A DNA stretch of 64,000 nt from Streptomyces sp. NBRC 110611 (GCF_001590865.1 NZ_BBUY01000001.1:426271-490270); one strand, 5' to 3'. Positions 23,797 to 32,754 are shown, numbered from the stretch's first letter. Translations and numbers: made by a program. The notes: generated from the sequence alone by a model not told the origin.

Positions 23797-24843
23797 GAGC
23801 GCAGGTCGCAGGGGTCTCTGTTGCACGCTCGCAACAGAAAAGACAGAGCGGTGACGACGGGGCGCGGCGGGCCGGAGGTCGGGCCGGACGTCGGGACGGA
23901 CGGGGGGACGGGCGTCGGTGAGGCGGCTGAGCTCGGGGTCGGCTCGTGGGCGGTGGTGCTTGCGCCGCGGTTGGCTCAGTTCGCTGCTGTCGCCCGGCAC
24001 GAGCACGTCACTCGTGCCGCCCAGGAGCTCGGGATGCCGCAGCCGACGCTGAGTCGTGCCATCGTCCGTCTGGAGGACGACCTCGGTGTCACGCTTTTTG
24101 CTCGGCACGGGCGTAATCTCTCCCTTACCCCGGCCGGGCGCTCCTTTCTCGCCTCCGCTGAGCGGACGTTGGCGGATCTGGAGCGGGCGACCGAGTCCGT
24201 ACGGGCCGATGTCGACCCGGCGGCAGGGAAGGTCGCGTTCGGTTTTCTGCACACGCTCGGCCCGGAGACCGTGCCCGGCCTGATCCGCAGCTTCCGTGTG
24301 GACCACCCGCGCGTCCGCTTTCAACTGGTCCAGAATTACGGCGAGGCCATGATCGAGCGGATGCGCGCCGGGGATCTTGATCTGTGCCTGACCTCGCCGG
24401 TTCCGGACTACCCCGATCTGGTCGCGCGCCGGCTCGACGAGCAGAAGCTGCGTCTGGTCGTACCGGAGGACCACGCACTGGCCTCCCGTAAGCGGATCCG
24501 GCTCGCCGAGGCCGCCGGTGAACTGTTCGTCACCCTTGAACCGGGGTACGGGCTGCGGCGGATCACGGATGCGCTGTGCGCCGAGGCCGGTTTCACGCCA
24601 CGGGTGGCGTTCGAGGGGGAGGAGGCCGAGACGCTGCGCGGGCTGGTGGCCGCCGGGCTCGGTGTGGCGCTGCTGCCGCCGCCCGCTGTGCCGCGACCGG
24701 GAGTGGTGGAGCTGACGGTGACCGCCCCGCGCGCGGTCCGGGAGATCGGGGTCGCCTGGCCGGCCGGACATCCGGACACCCCGCCGGTGGCAGCGTTCAA
24801 GAAGTTTTTGTTGAGCCGGCGGGGGGTGTTGCTGCCTCGGTGA
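23791..24843 (+). CDS. LysR-family transcriptional regulator
   Basis: A 350-residue regulator. The winged helix-turn-helix is at about residues 60-118 (LAQFAAVARHEHVTRAAQELGMPQPTLSR, then LEDDLGVTLFARHGR), followed by a periplasmic-binding-like co-inducer domain ending PVAAFKKFLLSRRG. The N-terminal 50 or so residues are low complexity and unusual for the family. ATG 23791 is accepted because CATAAT ten bases upstream may be a -10 of a leaderless message. GTG 23788 and GTG 23851 are alternatives. It is divergent from the MFS gene with shared dyads, so it probably controls that transporter. Confidence 0.85.
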   Translation: MHERRSQGSLLHARNRKDRAVTTGRGGPEVGPDVGTDGGTGVGEAAELGVGSWAVVLAPRLAQFAAVARHEHVTRAAQELGMPQPTLSRAIVRLEDDLGVTLFARHGRNLSLTPAGRSFLASAERTLADLERATESVRADVDPAAGKVAFGFLHTLGPETVPGLIRSFRVDHPRVRFQLVQNYGEAMIERMRAGDLDLCLTSPVPDYPDLVARRLDEQKLRLVVPEDHALASRKRIRLAEAAGELFVTLEPGYGLRRITDALCAEAGFTPRVAFEGEEAETLRGLVAAGLGVALLPPPAVPRPGVVELTVTAPRAVREIGVAWPAGHPDTPPVAAFKKFLLSRRGVLLPR

Positions 24844-24884
24844 GGAGGGGCAGGGCGGGTGTGGGGGGAGTGGCCGGTGTGTGG

Positions 24885-25664
24885 TCAGGGCCTGAGTGAG
24901 GCGCCGAAGCCGGAGGCCAGGGGCATGCGGAGGCCCAGGGGCGGCGGGGCGGCCAGGGCGTCCCGTACGGGGCGGGAGTAGGTGCAGGCGAAGAGGGAGC
25001 CGAGGAGGAAGTCGGCGGCCAGGGCGTGAACTTCGGTGCGGTGCTGGTGCAGGGAGTGGCCGTCGGAGTGCACCTCGAAGCGGCAGATGTCGCGGTTGAC
25101 CTTCTTGGCGCGCTGGGCGTAGCGGTAGGAGAGGTCGGGGTCGTGGCGCTCGTCGTTGGTGCCGTGGACGAGGAGGACCTGGCGGCCGATGAGCTGCTTG
25201 ACCGGGTCGGGCTGCTCGTCGGGGCGGCGGGAATCGGGCAGCCACGGGGCGATCGCCAGGACGGAGCTGACGGCGGGGTGCCCCGCGGCGTGCAGGGCGG
25301 CGCGGGCGCCCATGCCCTTGCCGACCAGGCAGACGGGGACATCGCCGTAGCGGCGGACCACCTCGTCGAGGGCCCAGGTGGCATCGCGCGCGGGGTGGGC
25401 CGCGGCGCCGTTCCAACCGCGGCAGCGGTAGCGCACGACATGCGTCGTCAGCCCTTCGGGGCGCCCGGCCCGTGCCAGGCGGACCGCGAGCGGCCGCAGG
25501 GTCAGCGCGGGTACCGGTGACGGGCGCCGTACCCCGGTCGCACCGCCCCCGGGCAGTACGAGAGCGACCCCGCTCACCGCCCGTCGCGCGCCGTTCCTTC
25601 CCAGCGGATATCCCAGCGGATTTCCCAGCCGGGCCTCACGCACCGGCAGTGCTTGCTGAGCCAT
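24885..25664 (-). CDS. Alpha/beta-hydrolase fold protein lacking nucleophile Ser
   Basis: A 259-residue protein with the alpha/beta-hydrolase layout: GVALVLPGGG near the N-terminus (oxyanion region), a nucleophile elbow near residue 120 that reads GKGMG where GxSxG is expected, VLLVHGTNDERHDP (acid region) and SDGHSLHQHR (His). The nucleophile position is Gly, so ordinary esterase chemistry is unlikely unless another residue substitutes. ATG 25664 is chosen; GTG 25700 in frame would add 12 residues. It is divergent from add and shares its short promoter region with the nucleoside operator at 25739. Confidence 0.75.
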   Translation of the reverse strand: MAQQALPVREARLGNPLGYPLGRNGARRAVSGVALVLPGGGATGVRRPSPVPALTLRPLAVRLARAGRPEGLTTHVVRYRCRGWNGAAAHPARDATWALDEVVRRYGDVPVCLVGKGMGARAALHAAGHPAVSSVLAIAPWLPDSRRPDEQPDPVKQLIGRQVLLVHGTNDERHDPDLSYRYAQRAKKVNRDICRFEVHSDGHSLHQHRTEVHALAADFLLGSLFACTYSRPVRDALAAPPPLGLRMPLASGFGASLRP

Positions 25665-25738
25665 GACCAGAACGATGGCAGAAGGAGAGGAGTCCGCCAC
25701 CCTGTGTACTGGTCACTGTTACGTATCGTTCGGTGATA

Positions 25739-25752
25739 TCTACGCGCGTAGG
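25739..25752. promoter_or_regulatory. Nucleoside-regulon operator upstream of add
   Basis: TCTACGCGCGTAGG contains the perfect 12-bp palindrome CTACGCGCGTAG (25740-25751). It ends 15 bases before the add ATG, a position where a bound repressor would block transcription. Same core as at 37560 and 48077. Confidence 0.8.
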
Positions 25753-25767
25753 GGCTAGAGTGCGCAG

Positions 25768-26907
25768 ATGACGAGCGACGCCACCACCACTCTTCCCACC
25801 AGTGAACAGATCCGTCGTGCACCGAAGGTGCTGCTCCATGACCACCTCGACGGTGGTCTGCGCCCGGCCACGGTCGTCGAACTGGCCCGCGAGATCGGCT
25901 ACGAGGGACTGCCCGAGACCGACCCGGAGAAGTTCGGGGTCTGGGTCCGCGAGGCCGCCGACTCCGGTTCTCTGGAGCGCTACCTGGAGACCTTCGCGCA
26001 CACCTGCGCCGTCATGCAGACCAAGGAAAACCTCAAGCGCGTCGCCGCCGAATGCGCCGAGGACCTGGCCGCGGACGGCGTCGTCTACGCCGAGGTCCGC
26101 TACGCCCCCGAGCAGCACCTGGAGCAGGGGCTGACCCTCGAAGAGGTCGTCGAAGCGGTCAACGAGGGCTTCCGGGAAGGTGAGCGACGGGCCCGGGAGA
26201 GCGGTCACCGGATCCGGGTCGGTGCGCTGCTCACCGCCATGCGGCACGCCGCGCGCGCCCTGGAGATCGCCGAACTCGCCAACCGCTACCGCGACTCCGG
26301 CGTCGTCGGCTTCGACATCGCCGGCGCCGAGGCGGGCTACCCCCCCACCCGCCACCTCGACGCGTTCGAGTACCTCAAGCGGGAGAACAACCACTTCACC
26401 ATCCACGCCGGTGAGGCCTTCGGCCTGCCGTCCATCTGGCAGGCGCTCCAGTGGTGCGGCGCCGACCGCCTCGGCCACGGCGTCCGGATCATCGACGACA
26501 TCGAGGTCGCCGACGACGGCTCCGTCAAGCTCGGCCGGCTCGCCTCGTACGTACGGGACAAGCGCATCCCGCTGGAGATGTGCCCGACCTCCAACCTCCA
26601 GACCGGCGCCGCCCCGTCCTACGCCGAGCACCCCATCGGCCTGCTGCGCCGGCTGCAGTTCCGGCTCACGGTCAACACCGACAATCGGCTGATGAGCGAC
26701 ACGAACATGTCCCGGGAATTCGAGCACCTGGTCAAGACGTTCCGTTACACGCTCGACGACATGCAGTGGTTTACAGTCAATGCGATGAAATCAGCTTTCA
26801 TTCCTTTCGATGAACGTCTGGCCATGATCAACGATGTGATCAAGCCCGGTTACGCGAAATTGCGAGCTGAATGGCTCTTCCGCGCTGCGGCCACAACCAC
26901 CTCTTGA
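25768..26907 (+). CDS. add: Adenosine deaminase
   Basis: Deaminates adenosine and deoxyadenosine to inosine and deoxyinosine in the cytoplasm. The 379-residue length is normal. Metal and catalytic signatures: HDHLDGG (HxH near residue 25), [16 protein letters not shown] and [10 protein letters not shown] (the zinc-binding Asp). The start is ATG 25768; no strong Shine-Dalgarno is visible. Inosine produced here feeds the purine nucleoside phosphorylase at 47230-48051, and both genes carry the same upstream palindrome. A strong terminator follows, so it is probably monocistronic. Confidence 0.96.
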   Translation: MTSDATTTLPTSEQIRRAPKVLLHDHLDGGLRPATVVELAREIGYEGLPETDPEKFGVWVREAADSGSLERYLETFAHTCAVMQTKENLKRVAAECAEDLAADGVVYAEVRYAPEQHLEQGLTLEEVVEAVNEGFREGERRARESGHRIRVGALLTAMRHAARALEIAELANRYRDSGVVGFDIAGAEAGYPPTRHLDAFEYLKRENNHFTIHAGEAFGLPSIWQALQWCGADRLGHGVRIIDDIEVADDGSVKLGRLASYVRDKRIPLEMCPTSNLQTGAAPSYAEHPIGLLRRLQFRLTVNTDNRLMSDTNMSREFEHLVKTFRYTLDDMQWFTVNAMKSAFIPFDERLAMINDVIKPGYAKLRAEWLFRAAATTTS

Positions 26908-26954
26908 TCAGGGGTTTCACCCTCCGGGGAGGGAGTGGCGCGAGCATATAGCGC

Positions 26955-26989
26955 AACGGCCGGTGGAATGTCCACCGGCCGTTTTTTCT
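26955..26989 (+). terminator. Intrinsic terminator of add
   Basis: AACGGCCGGTGGA (26955-26967) pairs perfectly with TCCACCGGCCGTT (26971-26983) around an ATG loop, followed by a T-rich run. It lies 48 bases after the add stop. Confidence 0.95.
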
Positions 26990-27073
26990 TCGACCTGTGG
27001 CTGATTGCGACTCCGGTTGCCGCATCACTAAGTTGATTTGCCGGTCAAGCCCCCATCATGAGGACGTAATTCG

Positions 27074-27406
27074 ATGAAGCAGGGAACGAAGCAGGGCACC
27101 ATCAAGGCCATCGGTACCGCCGCGCTCGGTGCCGCCTTCGCCGTCACCGCCGCGGGCGCCGCCAGCGCCGCGACTCCGGTGACCGCCTCCACCGACGCCA
27201 CCGGCGCGCTGTCGAACCTGTCGGTGACCGACGCCACCCAGACCCTCTCGGGAGCCACCAAGGACGTCTCCGTGACCAAGCCGGCCGGCAATGACGTCGA
27301 GACCCAGCTGAACTCCAAGGGCAAGAAGCCGCTGATCGGCGGTCTGCCGGCGACCGGCACCAGCACCAGCACCGTGGCCAAGACCCTCCCCGGGCTGACT
27401 CACTGA
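27074..27406 (+). CDS. Small secreted protein
   Basis: A 110-residue protein with a typical signal peptide (charged start, hydrophobic Ala/Gly core, ASAA cleavage near residue 33). The mature part is about 77 residues, rich in Thr, Ser and Ala, without Cys, and contains DVETQLNSKGKKPLIGGLPATG. ATG 27074 has GAGGACG upstream. A similar small exported protein without Cys, containing TVETQV, lies at 33820-34107. Such proteins are common in Streptomyces; no function is known. Confidence 0.75.
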   Translation: MKQGTKQGTIKAIGTAALGAAFAVTAAGAASAATPVTASTDATGALSNLSVTDATQTLSGATKDVSVTKPAGNDVETQLNSKGKKPLIGGLPATGTSTSTVAKTLPGLTH

Positions 27407-27423
27407 CAGCCGGTCGGTGCCGT

Positions 27424-27458
27424 GCCCCGGCCGCAGCCCTCGCGCTGTCGGCCGGGGC
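27424..27458. terminator. Bidirectional hairpin
   Basis: GCCCCGGCCG (27424-27433) pairs with CGGCCGGGGC (27449-27458). It lies between the convergent small-secreted-protein and PspC genes and may terminate both. Confidence 0.65.
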
Positions 27459-27485
27459 GCCGTCATGTCGTGGCGGCGCCGGGCA

Positions 27486-27701
27486 TCACCAGCCGGCGGC
27501 TCCGGTGCCGGCGGTCTTGTCCTCGGAGGGCAGGAGTATCCACAGCACCAGGTAGACCAGGAACTGCGGGCCGGGGAGCAGGCACGACAGGACGAAGATC
27601 ACGCGCATCGTCGCGGGCGTCGTACCGAAGCGACGGGCCAGACCCGCGCACACTCCGGCGATCATTCGGTTGTTGCGGGGGCGGACCAGTGCGGCGGCCA
27701 T
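27486..27701 (-). CDS. PspC-domain membrane protein
   Basis: A 71-residue protein with RPRNNRMIAGVCAGLARRFG, the PspC (phage-shock protein C) signature, followed by one hydrophobic segment (IFVLSCLLPGPQFLVYLVLWILLP) and a short tail. ATG 27701 has AAGGAG nine bases upstream; the longer upstream frame is not coding. PspC domains anchor envelope-stress signalling at the membrane. It starts 46 bases after the VanZ gene on the same strand and is probably the last gene of the afsQ operon. Confidence 0.88.
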   Translation of the reverse strand: MAAALVRPRNNRMIAGVCAGLARRFGTTPATMRVIFVLSCLLPGPQFLVYLVLWILLPSEDKTAGTGAAGW

Positions 27702-27747
27702 GACGGACAACTCCTTTTCGGCTTCGTGGGGCGTCTGCCCCGATGCC

Positions 27748-28302
27748 TCAAAGGTAGGACCGGCCGCCCGAGAGCACGTCCGCCTGCGGGGCGAGGCCAA
27801 CCCTGGAGATTCTCGGGGTCGCACCCCTGAGATGCTCGTACCGTCGGCGGAGCACGCACCGGGCCCTGGGGACGACCGCCAGGTGCGTCACCGCCACGCC
27901 CAGCGTGTTCAGCAGCACCGAGTCGATATCAGGGACCCGTCCGGGTACCCCTGACTGCAGCAGCTCGATCGCCAGCGCGATCATCGCGCCGGCGAAGACG
28001 GTACGGGTCAGCGACACCAGAGGGGAAACGTTCAGACGCCCGGCCGAGAGCGGCAGCAGCACCCCCAGCGGCGCCAGCAGCAGCACCGGTCCGCCGAGGT
28101 GCAGCACGGCCTCCCACGACAGCCCCTGCGCCAGCTCGGCCCGGATCGTCGCCAGCGGCCGGAGATTCATGGCCGGCACCCACGACACCGTACGAGGACG
28201 CAGCGTGAGCCAGCCGACGATCAGCAGATGCGCCACAAGGAGCAGAAGTCCTGTGACGCGTGTACGAGGGGCGGCGGAGGTGCCGGGGCCATGTCGCTGC
28301 AC
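27748..28302 (-). CDS. VanZ-family membrane protein
   Basis: About 184 residues with hydrophobic segments at the N-terminus (TGLLLLVAHLLIVGWLTLRP), centre (VLLLAPLGVLLPLS and AGAMIALAIELLQS) and end. The motif AIELLQSGVPGRVPDIDSVL is the VanZ family core (ELxQ then R..DxxDv). GTG 28302 gives a normal VanZ N-terminus but lacks a ribosome binding site. GTG 28428 has GGAAG upstream but adds a repetitive Arg-rich stretch. The role is unknown; VanZ of enterococci gives low teicoplanin resistance. It lies in the afsQ operon between the lipoprotein and PspC genes. Confidence 0.8.
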   Translation of the reverse strand: MQRHGPGTSAAPRTRVTGLLLLVAHLLIVGWLTLRPRTVSWVPAMNLRPLATIRAELAQGLSWEAVLHLGGPVLLLAPLGVLLPLSAGRLNVSPLVSLTRTVFAGAMIALAIELLQSGVPGRVPDIDSVLLNTLGVAVTHLAVVPRARCVLRRRYEHLRGATPRISRVGLAPQADVLSGGRSYL

Positions 28303-28460
28303 GAAGGCGATGACGCCGAGGCCCGCTGCGCGGTTCCCGCACGCCGGGACAGCCGGAGCGGCGCCGTCCGCCGGCCGAGCGCAGCGGATCAAGCGGACCC
28401 AGCGGACCAGGCGGATCAAGCGGATCACCTGTCTTCCAGCGGGCCGCCGGGCGGGATGGA

Positions 28461-29180
28461 TCAGTCGAGCGCCGAGGAAGGGCCGCCGCACTTGTAGCGC
28501 TGCGGCGCCTCGGGCCCCGGTCCGCCCAGCAGCGCCCCGTGCGTCCGCCCCAGGCCCGGGTGCGCGCCATAGGTGCAGACCAGCTGGGACAGGGCGAAGG
28601 TCGGGAGGTCGTCGGGCCGGGTGCTCAGCCGGAGGGCGTCCGCCGGGTCGCCGGGCCGGGGGCCGGTGACCTTCAGGTCCGTGGGCAGAGCGCTGTTGAA
28701 GCCGGCCTTCGCCTCGGCCGGGGACGGTGTCCGCTGGAGCTCCTCCAGCAGGGCGCGGGCGGTGCGCAGCCGCGGGTCGGCGGCGGGCGTGCCGGCGTCC
28801 GGGGCGAGGGTCCGTTCGACCTGCGCCAGCGCCGAGCCACACACCAGATAGACGGTGACCTGTGCGCCACCGGGCGCGCCGGATGCGCCGAATGTGCCGG
28901 ATGCACCGGGCGCGCCGGATGCGCCGGGTGCCGCAGCCGTGTCGTTCGCCGAGGGGGTCTCGTCCGTCGAGCGGGTCTCGTCCGCCGATGCCGTGGTGTC
29001 CGCCGATGCCGTGGCGTCCGCCGATCCCGTCCCGTCCGCCGGCGCCTCGCAGCTCACCCGCGAGGGCGCGCCGCCCGCGTCGACCGGTACGGACGTGGCG
29101 GGGATCCCGCAGCCCGCGACGGCGAGCAGCAGGAGCGCCACTCCGGCCGCCGGCCGCCGGATCCGTCCGGTCGGCTTCAT
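28461..29180 (-). CDS. Lipoprotein of the afsQ operon
   Basis: A 239-residue exported lipoprotein. Positively charged start, hydrophobic core and lipobox AVAGC (modified Cys about residue 24). A long Ala/Thr/Ser/Asp low-complexity linker (about 45-105) is followed by a globular domain with VTVYLVC and GFNSALPTDLKV that resembles GerMN-like sporulation and envelope domains. The ATG overlaps the afsQ2 stop as ATGA, so it is translationally coupled to the sensor kinase. The S. coelicolor afsQ operon has a lipoprotein gene in the same place (from memory). It may tune sensing by AfsQ2. Confidence 0.85.
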   Translation of the reverse strand: MKPTGRIRRPAAGVALLLLAVAGCGIPATSVPVDAGGAPSRVSCEAPADGTGSADATASADTTASADETRSTDETPSANDTAAAPGASGAPGASGTFGASGAPGGAQVTVYLVCGSALAQVERTLAPDAGTPAADPRLRTARALLEELQRTPSPAEAKAGFNSALPTDLKVTGPRPGDPADALRLSTRPDDLPTFALSQLVCTYGAHPGLGRTHGALLGGPGPEAPQRYKCGGPSSALD

Positions 29181-31021
29181 CGCTTGCCCTCCGTGCGCTC
29201 GCCGGCCGGACCGGCCGTATCGCCGTCCGTGTGACCGTCCCGGTCGCCGTCCGCCACCGGAGAGGCGTCCATCGGCAGCCGCAGGGTGAAGACCGCGCCG
29301 CCCTCGGGGAGGTTGGCCGCGGTGATCTCGCCGCCGTGGATATGGGCGTTCTCCAGGGCGATGGACAGGCCGAGGCCGCTGCCCTCCGAGCGTGGCCGGG
29401 AGGCGCTGGCCTTGTAGAAGCGGTCGAAGACGTGTGGCAGCACCTCTTCGGGGATGCCGGGGCCGTGGTCGCGTACGCGGATGACCAGCTGCCCGCCGGC
29501 CTTCCTGGCCGTCCCCGCGGCCGTCGCCGAGGCCTCCGCGCCGTCGGCTCCCGGCTCGCGCTCCGCGCCGGACCCGGGTGCGGCGGGGGCCAGGGCGCCG
29601 CCCGCGGCCTCGTCCGCCGCATCGCCGCCGCCCCGGTGGGCCTCCTCCGTGTGCACGGACACCCGGACCGGCGAGCCGCCGTGCTTCAGGGCGTTGCCGA
29701 TCAGGTTGGCCAGTATGACGTCGAGGCGCCGCGGGTCCAGCCGGGCCACGATGCCGCGGTCGGCGTCCAGTTCCACCGCGTCCAGCCAGGCCCGCGCGTC
29801 GATACAGGCGGTCACCTGGTCCGCGACGTCGACATCGTCCAGCACCAGCCGGGCCGTCCCCGCGTCGAAGCGGGTGACCTCCATCAGGTTCTCCACCAGG
29901 TCGTTCAGCCGCCGGGTCTCGCTGACGACCAGCTGGACGGCGGGCGCGATCATCGGGTCCAGGGAGTCGGCCTCCTCCTCCAGGACCTCGGTGACCGCGG
30001 TGATAGCCGTCAGGGGCGTACGGAGTTCGTGTGACATGTCGGCGACGAACCGGCGGGAGGCGGCCTCCCGGGCGCTCAGCTCGTCCACCCGGTGCTCCAG
30101 CCGCTCCGCCGTGCGGTTGAACGTACGGGAGAGGTCGGCGAGTTCGTCGGTGCCGGACACCCGCAGCCGGGTGTCCAGCCGCCCCTCGCCCAGCTGCCGC
30201 GCCGCGTGCCCCAGCCGCTGTACGGGCCGCAGCACCGTCGTCGCGGCGGCCTGCGCCAGCAGCGCCGAGCCGACCAGCGCGAGCGCCGTGGCGATCCCCA
30301 GCGACCAGGCGAGCGAGTTCAGGTCCTGCCGCTCGGCGGCCAGCGACTTCATGATGTAGCCGGTCGGCCCGCCGCCGATCACCTTGGCGCCGGCCACGAG
30401 GTAGGGCACGCCTCCGACCTCCCGGCGCTGCCAGTACAGATGGTGCGGGTAGCGGTTGGACTCACTCACCGGACGGACCTCGTTGACCGCACGGCGCAGC
30501 GACTCGGGCACCCGCTGGGGCGTCAGCAGATCCTTGTTGGTGGTGGCCACGCAGTCCTTGCCCGCGCGGTCCACCCCGGTCAGCAGCACCGCGTAGTTCT
30601 GCGGCCCGCTCGCTATCTGCCGCGCCGCGTCCTGCAGTTCGTTGCACCGCGGGCGCACCGGCAGCGACCGCGTACTGTCCTCCAGCGACTTGCGGAAGTC
30701 GTTGAGGACGGCGTTCTGGGTGCGGTCCAGCACGGTGTTGCGGTTCAGCCAGTACGCGATGCCGGACGCGGAGACCGCCGCGGTCAGCGCCACCAGCGCG
30801 AACACCACGACCAGCCGCAGCCGCAGACTGGTCCAGCGCAGCAGCCCCGAGGGGCGGCGGAGCAGTCGCAGCAGCCGCCGCGTCGCGGTCTCGGCGTCGG
30901 AGCCGGAGGAGCCGGAGGAACCGGAGGAGCCGGTGCCGGAGGAGCCGGCACCGGCACCGGCACTGGTACCGGAGACGTCCGCCGGCCCGCCGCGCCCGGC
31001 CGTGTGGGAACGTTCCGTCAC
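29177..31021 (-). CDS. afsQ2: Sensor histidine kinase AfsQ2
   Basis: Membrane sensor kinase of 614 residues. An N-terminal Ser/Gly-rich tail of about 50 residues precedes membrane segment 1 (LRLVVVFALVALTAAVSASGIAYWL), then an extracytoplasmic sensor domain, a second membrane segment, and a HAMP. The phospho-acceptor is in MSHELRTPLTAI. The ATPase domain shows NLIGNALKHGG, DHGPGIP and GSGLGLSIA. About 50 residues of Ala/Gly-rich sequence interrupt the ATPase domain between the N box and G1. GTG 31021 overlaps the afsQ1 stop as GTGA. The partner is AfsQ1, which in S. coelicolor activates antibiotic synthesis and nitrogen-stress responses. Confidence 0.92.
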   Translation of the reverse strand: MTERSHTAGRGGPADVSGTSAGAGAGSSGTGSSGSSGSSGSDAETATRRLLRLLRRPSGLLRWTSLRLRLVVVFALVALTAAVSASGIAYWLNRNTVLDRTQNAVLNDFRKSLEDSTRSLPVRPRCNELQDAARQIASGPQNYAVLLTGVDRAGKDCVATTNKDLLTPQRVPESLRRAVNEVRPVSESNRYPHHLYWQRREVGGVPYLVAGAKVIGGGPTGYIMKSLAAERQDLNSLAWSLGIATALALVGSALLAQAAATTVLRPVQRLGHAARQLGEGRLDTRLRVSGTDELADLSRTFNRTAERLEHRVDELSAREAASRRFVADMSHELRTPLTAITAVTEVLEEEADSLDPMIAPAVQLVVSETRRLNDLVENLMEVTRFDAGTARLVLDDVDVADQVTACIDARAWLDAVELDADRGIVARLDPRRLDVILANLIGNALKHGGSPVRVSVHTEEAHRGGGDAADEAAGGALAPAAPGSGAEREPGADGAEASATAAGTARKAGGQLVIRVRDHGPGIPEEVLPHVFDRFYKASASRPRSEGSGLGLSIALENAHIHGGEITAANLPEGGAVFTLRLPMDASPVADGDRDGHTDGDTAGPAGERTEGKR

Positions 31022-31695
31022 TGCGGGGAATCCAGCCGGTAGCCGACACCACGGACCGTGCGGATCAGCGTCGGCGCGGACGGTACGTCCTCCACCTTCG
31101 CGCGCAGCCGCTGCACACAGGCGTCCACAAGGCGTGAGTCGCCCAGATAGTCGTGCTCCCACACCAGCCGCAGCAGCTGCTGCCGGGACAGCGCCTGGCC
31201 GGGCCGGCGGCTGAGCTCCAGCAGCAACCGCAGCTCGGTCGGTGTCAGTTGCAGGTCCTCGCCGTTCTTGGTGACCGTCATCGCCGACCGGTCGATCACC
31301 AGGGAGCCGAACGTCGCCGAGTCACTGGCCTCGCGTTCGCCGCGGCGCAGCACCGCCCGGATACGGGCGTCCAGCACCCGCCCCTGCACCGGTTTGACGA
31401 CATAGTCGTCGGCGCCGGACTCCAGCCCCACCACGACGTCGATGTCGTCGTTGCGGGCGGTGAGCAGGATGATCGGCAGCTGGTCGGTACGCCGGATCCG
31501 GCGGCACACCTCGAAACCGTCGATGCCCGGCAGCATCACATCCAGCACGATCAGGTCCGGGCGCTGCTCACGCAGCAGCTTCAGGCCGTCCTCGCCGGAC
31601 GCCGCGGTCACCACACGGTGACCCTGGCGGGACAGCGAGAGTTCGAGGGCCGTGCGGATGGCGTCGTCGTCCTCGATCAGCAACAGGAAAGGCAC
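31018..31695 (-). CDS. afsQ1: Response regulator AfsQ1
   Basis: OmpR-type response regulator of 225 residues, nearly identical by eye to what I recall of S. coelicolor AfsQ1. The receiver domain has LLLIEDDD (acidic pocket), LIVLDVMLPGIDG (phospho-Asp), LLTARND and the conserved Lys in VVKPV. The winged-helix DNA-binding domain ends TLIRTVRGVGYRLD. GTG 31695 gives the normal start of the family; ATG 31704 would add three residues. It is divergent from sigQ with a GTGAC-N6-GTGAC box between them. It is the first gene of the operon afsQ1, afsQ2, lipoprotein, VanZ, PspC. Confidence 0.95.
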   Translation of the reverse strand: MPFLLLIEDDDAIRTALELSLSRQGHRVVTAASGEDGLKLLREQRPDLIVLDVMLPGIDGFEVCRRIRRTDQLPIILLTARNDDIDVVVGLESGADDYVVKPVQGRVLDARIRAVLRRGEREASDSATFGSLVIDRSAMTVTKNGEDLQLTPTELRLLLELSRRPGQALSRQQLLRLVWEHDYLGDSRLVDACVQRLRAKVEDVPSAPTLIRTVRGVGYRLDSPQ

Positions 31696-31797
31696 GGCAG
31701 CCATTCTGTCCCATGGACGCCGGGACATCGACCGACGGCGCCCACGGACACCAGGTCCACCCGGGCGGGAACCGTATGGCGGCGCCCGCTCGTCCCT

Positions 31798-31813
31798 GTG
31801 ACAGGCCTGTGAC
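31798..31813. promoter_or_regulatory. AfsQ1-type binding box
   Basis: GTGAC-AGGCCT-GTGAC fits the published AfsQ1 consensus GTnAC-n6-GTnAC. It lies 103 bases before the afsQ1 start and 135 bases before sigQ, as in S. coelicolor where AfsQ1 binds the afsQ1-sigQ intergenic region. Confidence 0.85.
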
Positions 31814-31947
31814 AGTCGGCGGACAACGCGATGAAACTGGGTTGGCAGTCTTTTGGGCACAGGGAGAGATCAACACCCAGAGATCCACATCCAGGGATCC
31901 TCACCCGGGAGATACCGAACGAGCTGGCTCTACGACGGGGGCGCGAG

Positions 31948-32754
31948 ATGACCACACTGCACGGCAGCAATTCCAGCGCAGTTATCACGCGGCTTCATGA
32001 CGTCGTGCGGGCCACGGAGAAGTCCGGTGCCAAGTCTGCGAGCGGGCGGGGGTGCGCTCGCGGCACCGGGCGTCAACGGCTGCCGTTCATGGTGGCCATC
32101 GACGCGACCACGGTGGAGGTCAACGGGGGAAACGGGCGGCGGGAGAGTGACGCCGCCCACGGGGGAACCACCGTGGGAGCGGAGTACGGGGAGGGCACGG
32201 GGGACCGGCGCTCCGCGTCGGAGGCGGCCGGGGCCGAAGCGGCCTTCACCGCCTACGTCCAGGAGCGCCGTGCCTCCCTGTACGCCACCGCCTACCACCT
32301 GACCGGCGACCGCTACGAGGCCGAGGACCTGCTGCAGAGCGCGCTGTTCTCGACCTACCGGGCCTGGGACCGGATCAGCGACAAGGCGGCGCTCGGCGGC
32401 TATCTGCGGCGCACCATGACCAACCTGCACATCAGCGCCTGGCGCCGCCGCAAGCTCAACGAGTACCCGACCGAGGAGCTGCCGGAGACGGCCGGTGACG
32501 TGGACGCGATGCGCGGCACCGAACTGCGCGCCGTGCTGTGGCAGGCGCTGGCCCGGCTGCCCGAGAACCAGCGCACCATGCTCGTCCTGCGCTACTACGA
32601 GGGCCGCACGGACCCGGAGATCGCGGACATTCTCGGCATCAGTGTCGGCACGGTGAAGTCGAGCATCTGGCGCGCCCTGCGCCGGCTGCGCGACGACGAG
32701 GTCCTCAGCTTCGGCCGTGACCAGGAGGAGTCCTTCGGCGAACTGGTCGCCTGA
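31948..32754 (+). CDS. sigQ: ECF-type sigma factor SigQ
   Basis: A 268-residue sigma factor. A long N-terminal extension (about 90 residues, Gly/Arg/Ser rich) precedes region 2 (YATAYHLTGDRYEAEDLLQ) and region 4 (LPENQRTMLVLRYYEGRTDPEIADILGIS, then VGTVKS), a SigE/SigQ-type arrangement of the ECF class. ATG 31948 is chosen; the upstream frame is not coding. No anti-sigma gene adjoins. In S. coelicolor sigQ is a direct target of AfsQ1 and opposes some of its effects on antibiotic production. The position, divergent from afsQ1, agrees. Confidence 0.93.
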   Translation: MTTLHGSNSSAVITRLHDVVRATEKSGAKSASGRGCARGTGRQRLPFMVAIDATTVEVNGGNGRRESDAAHGGTTVGAEYGEGTGDRRSASEAAGAEAAFTAYVQERRASLYATAYHLTGDRYEAEDLLQSALFSTYRAWDRISDKAALGGYLRRTMTNLHISAWRRRKLNEYPTEELPETAGDVDAMRGTELRAVLWQALARLPENQRTMLVLRYYEGRTDPEIADILGISVGTVKSSIWRALRRLRDDEVLSFGRDQEESFGELVA

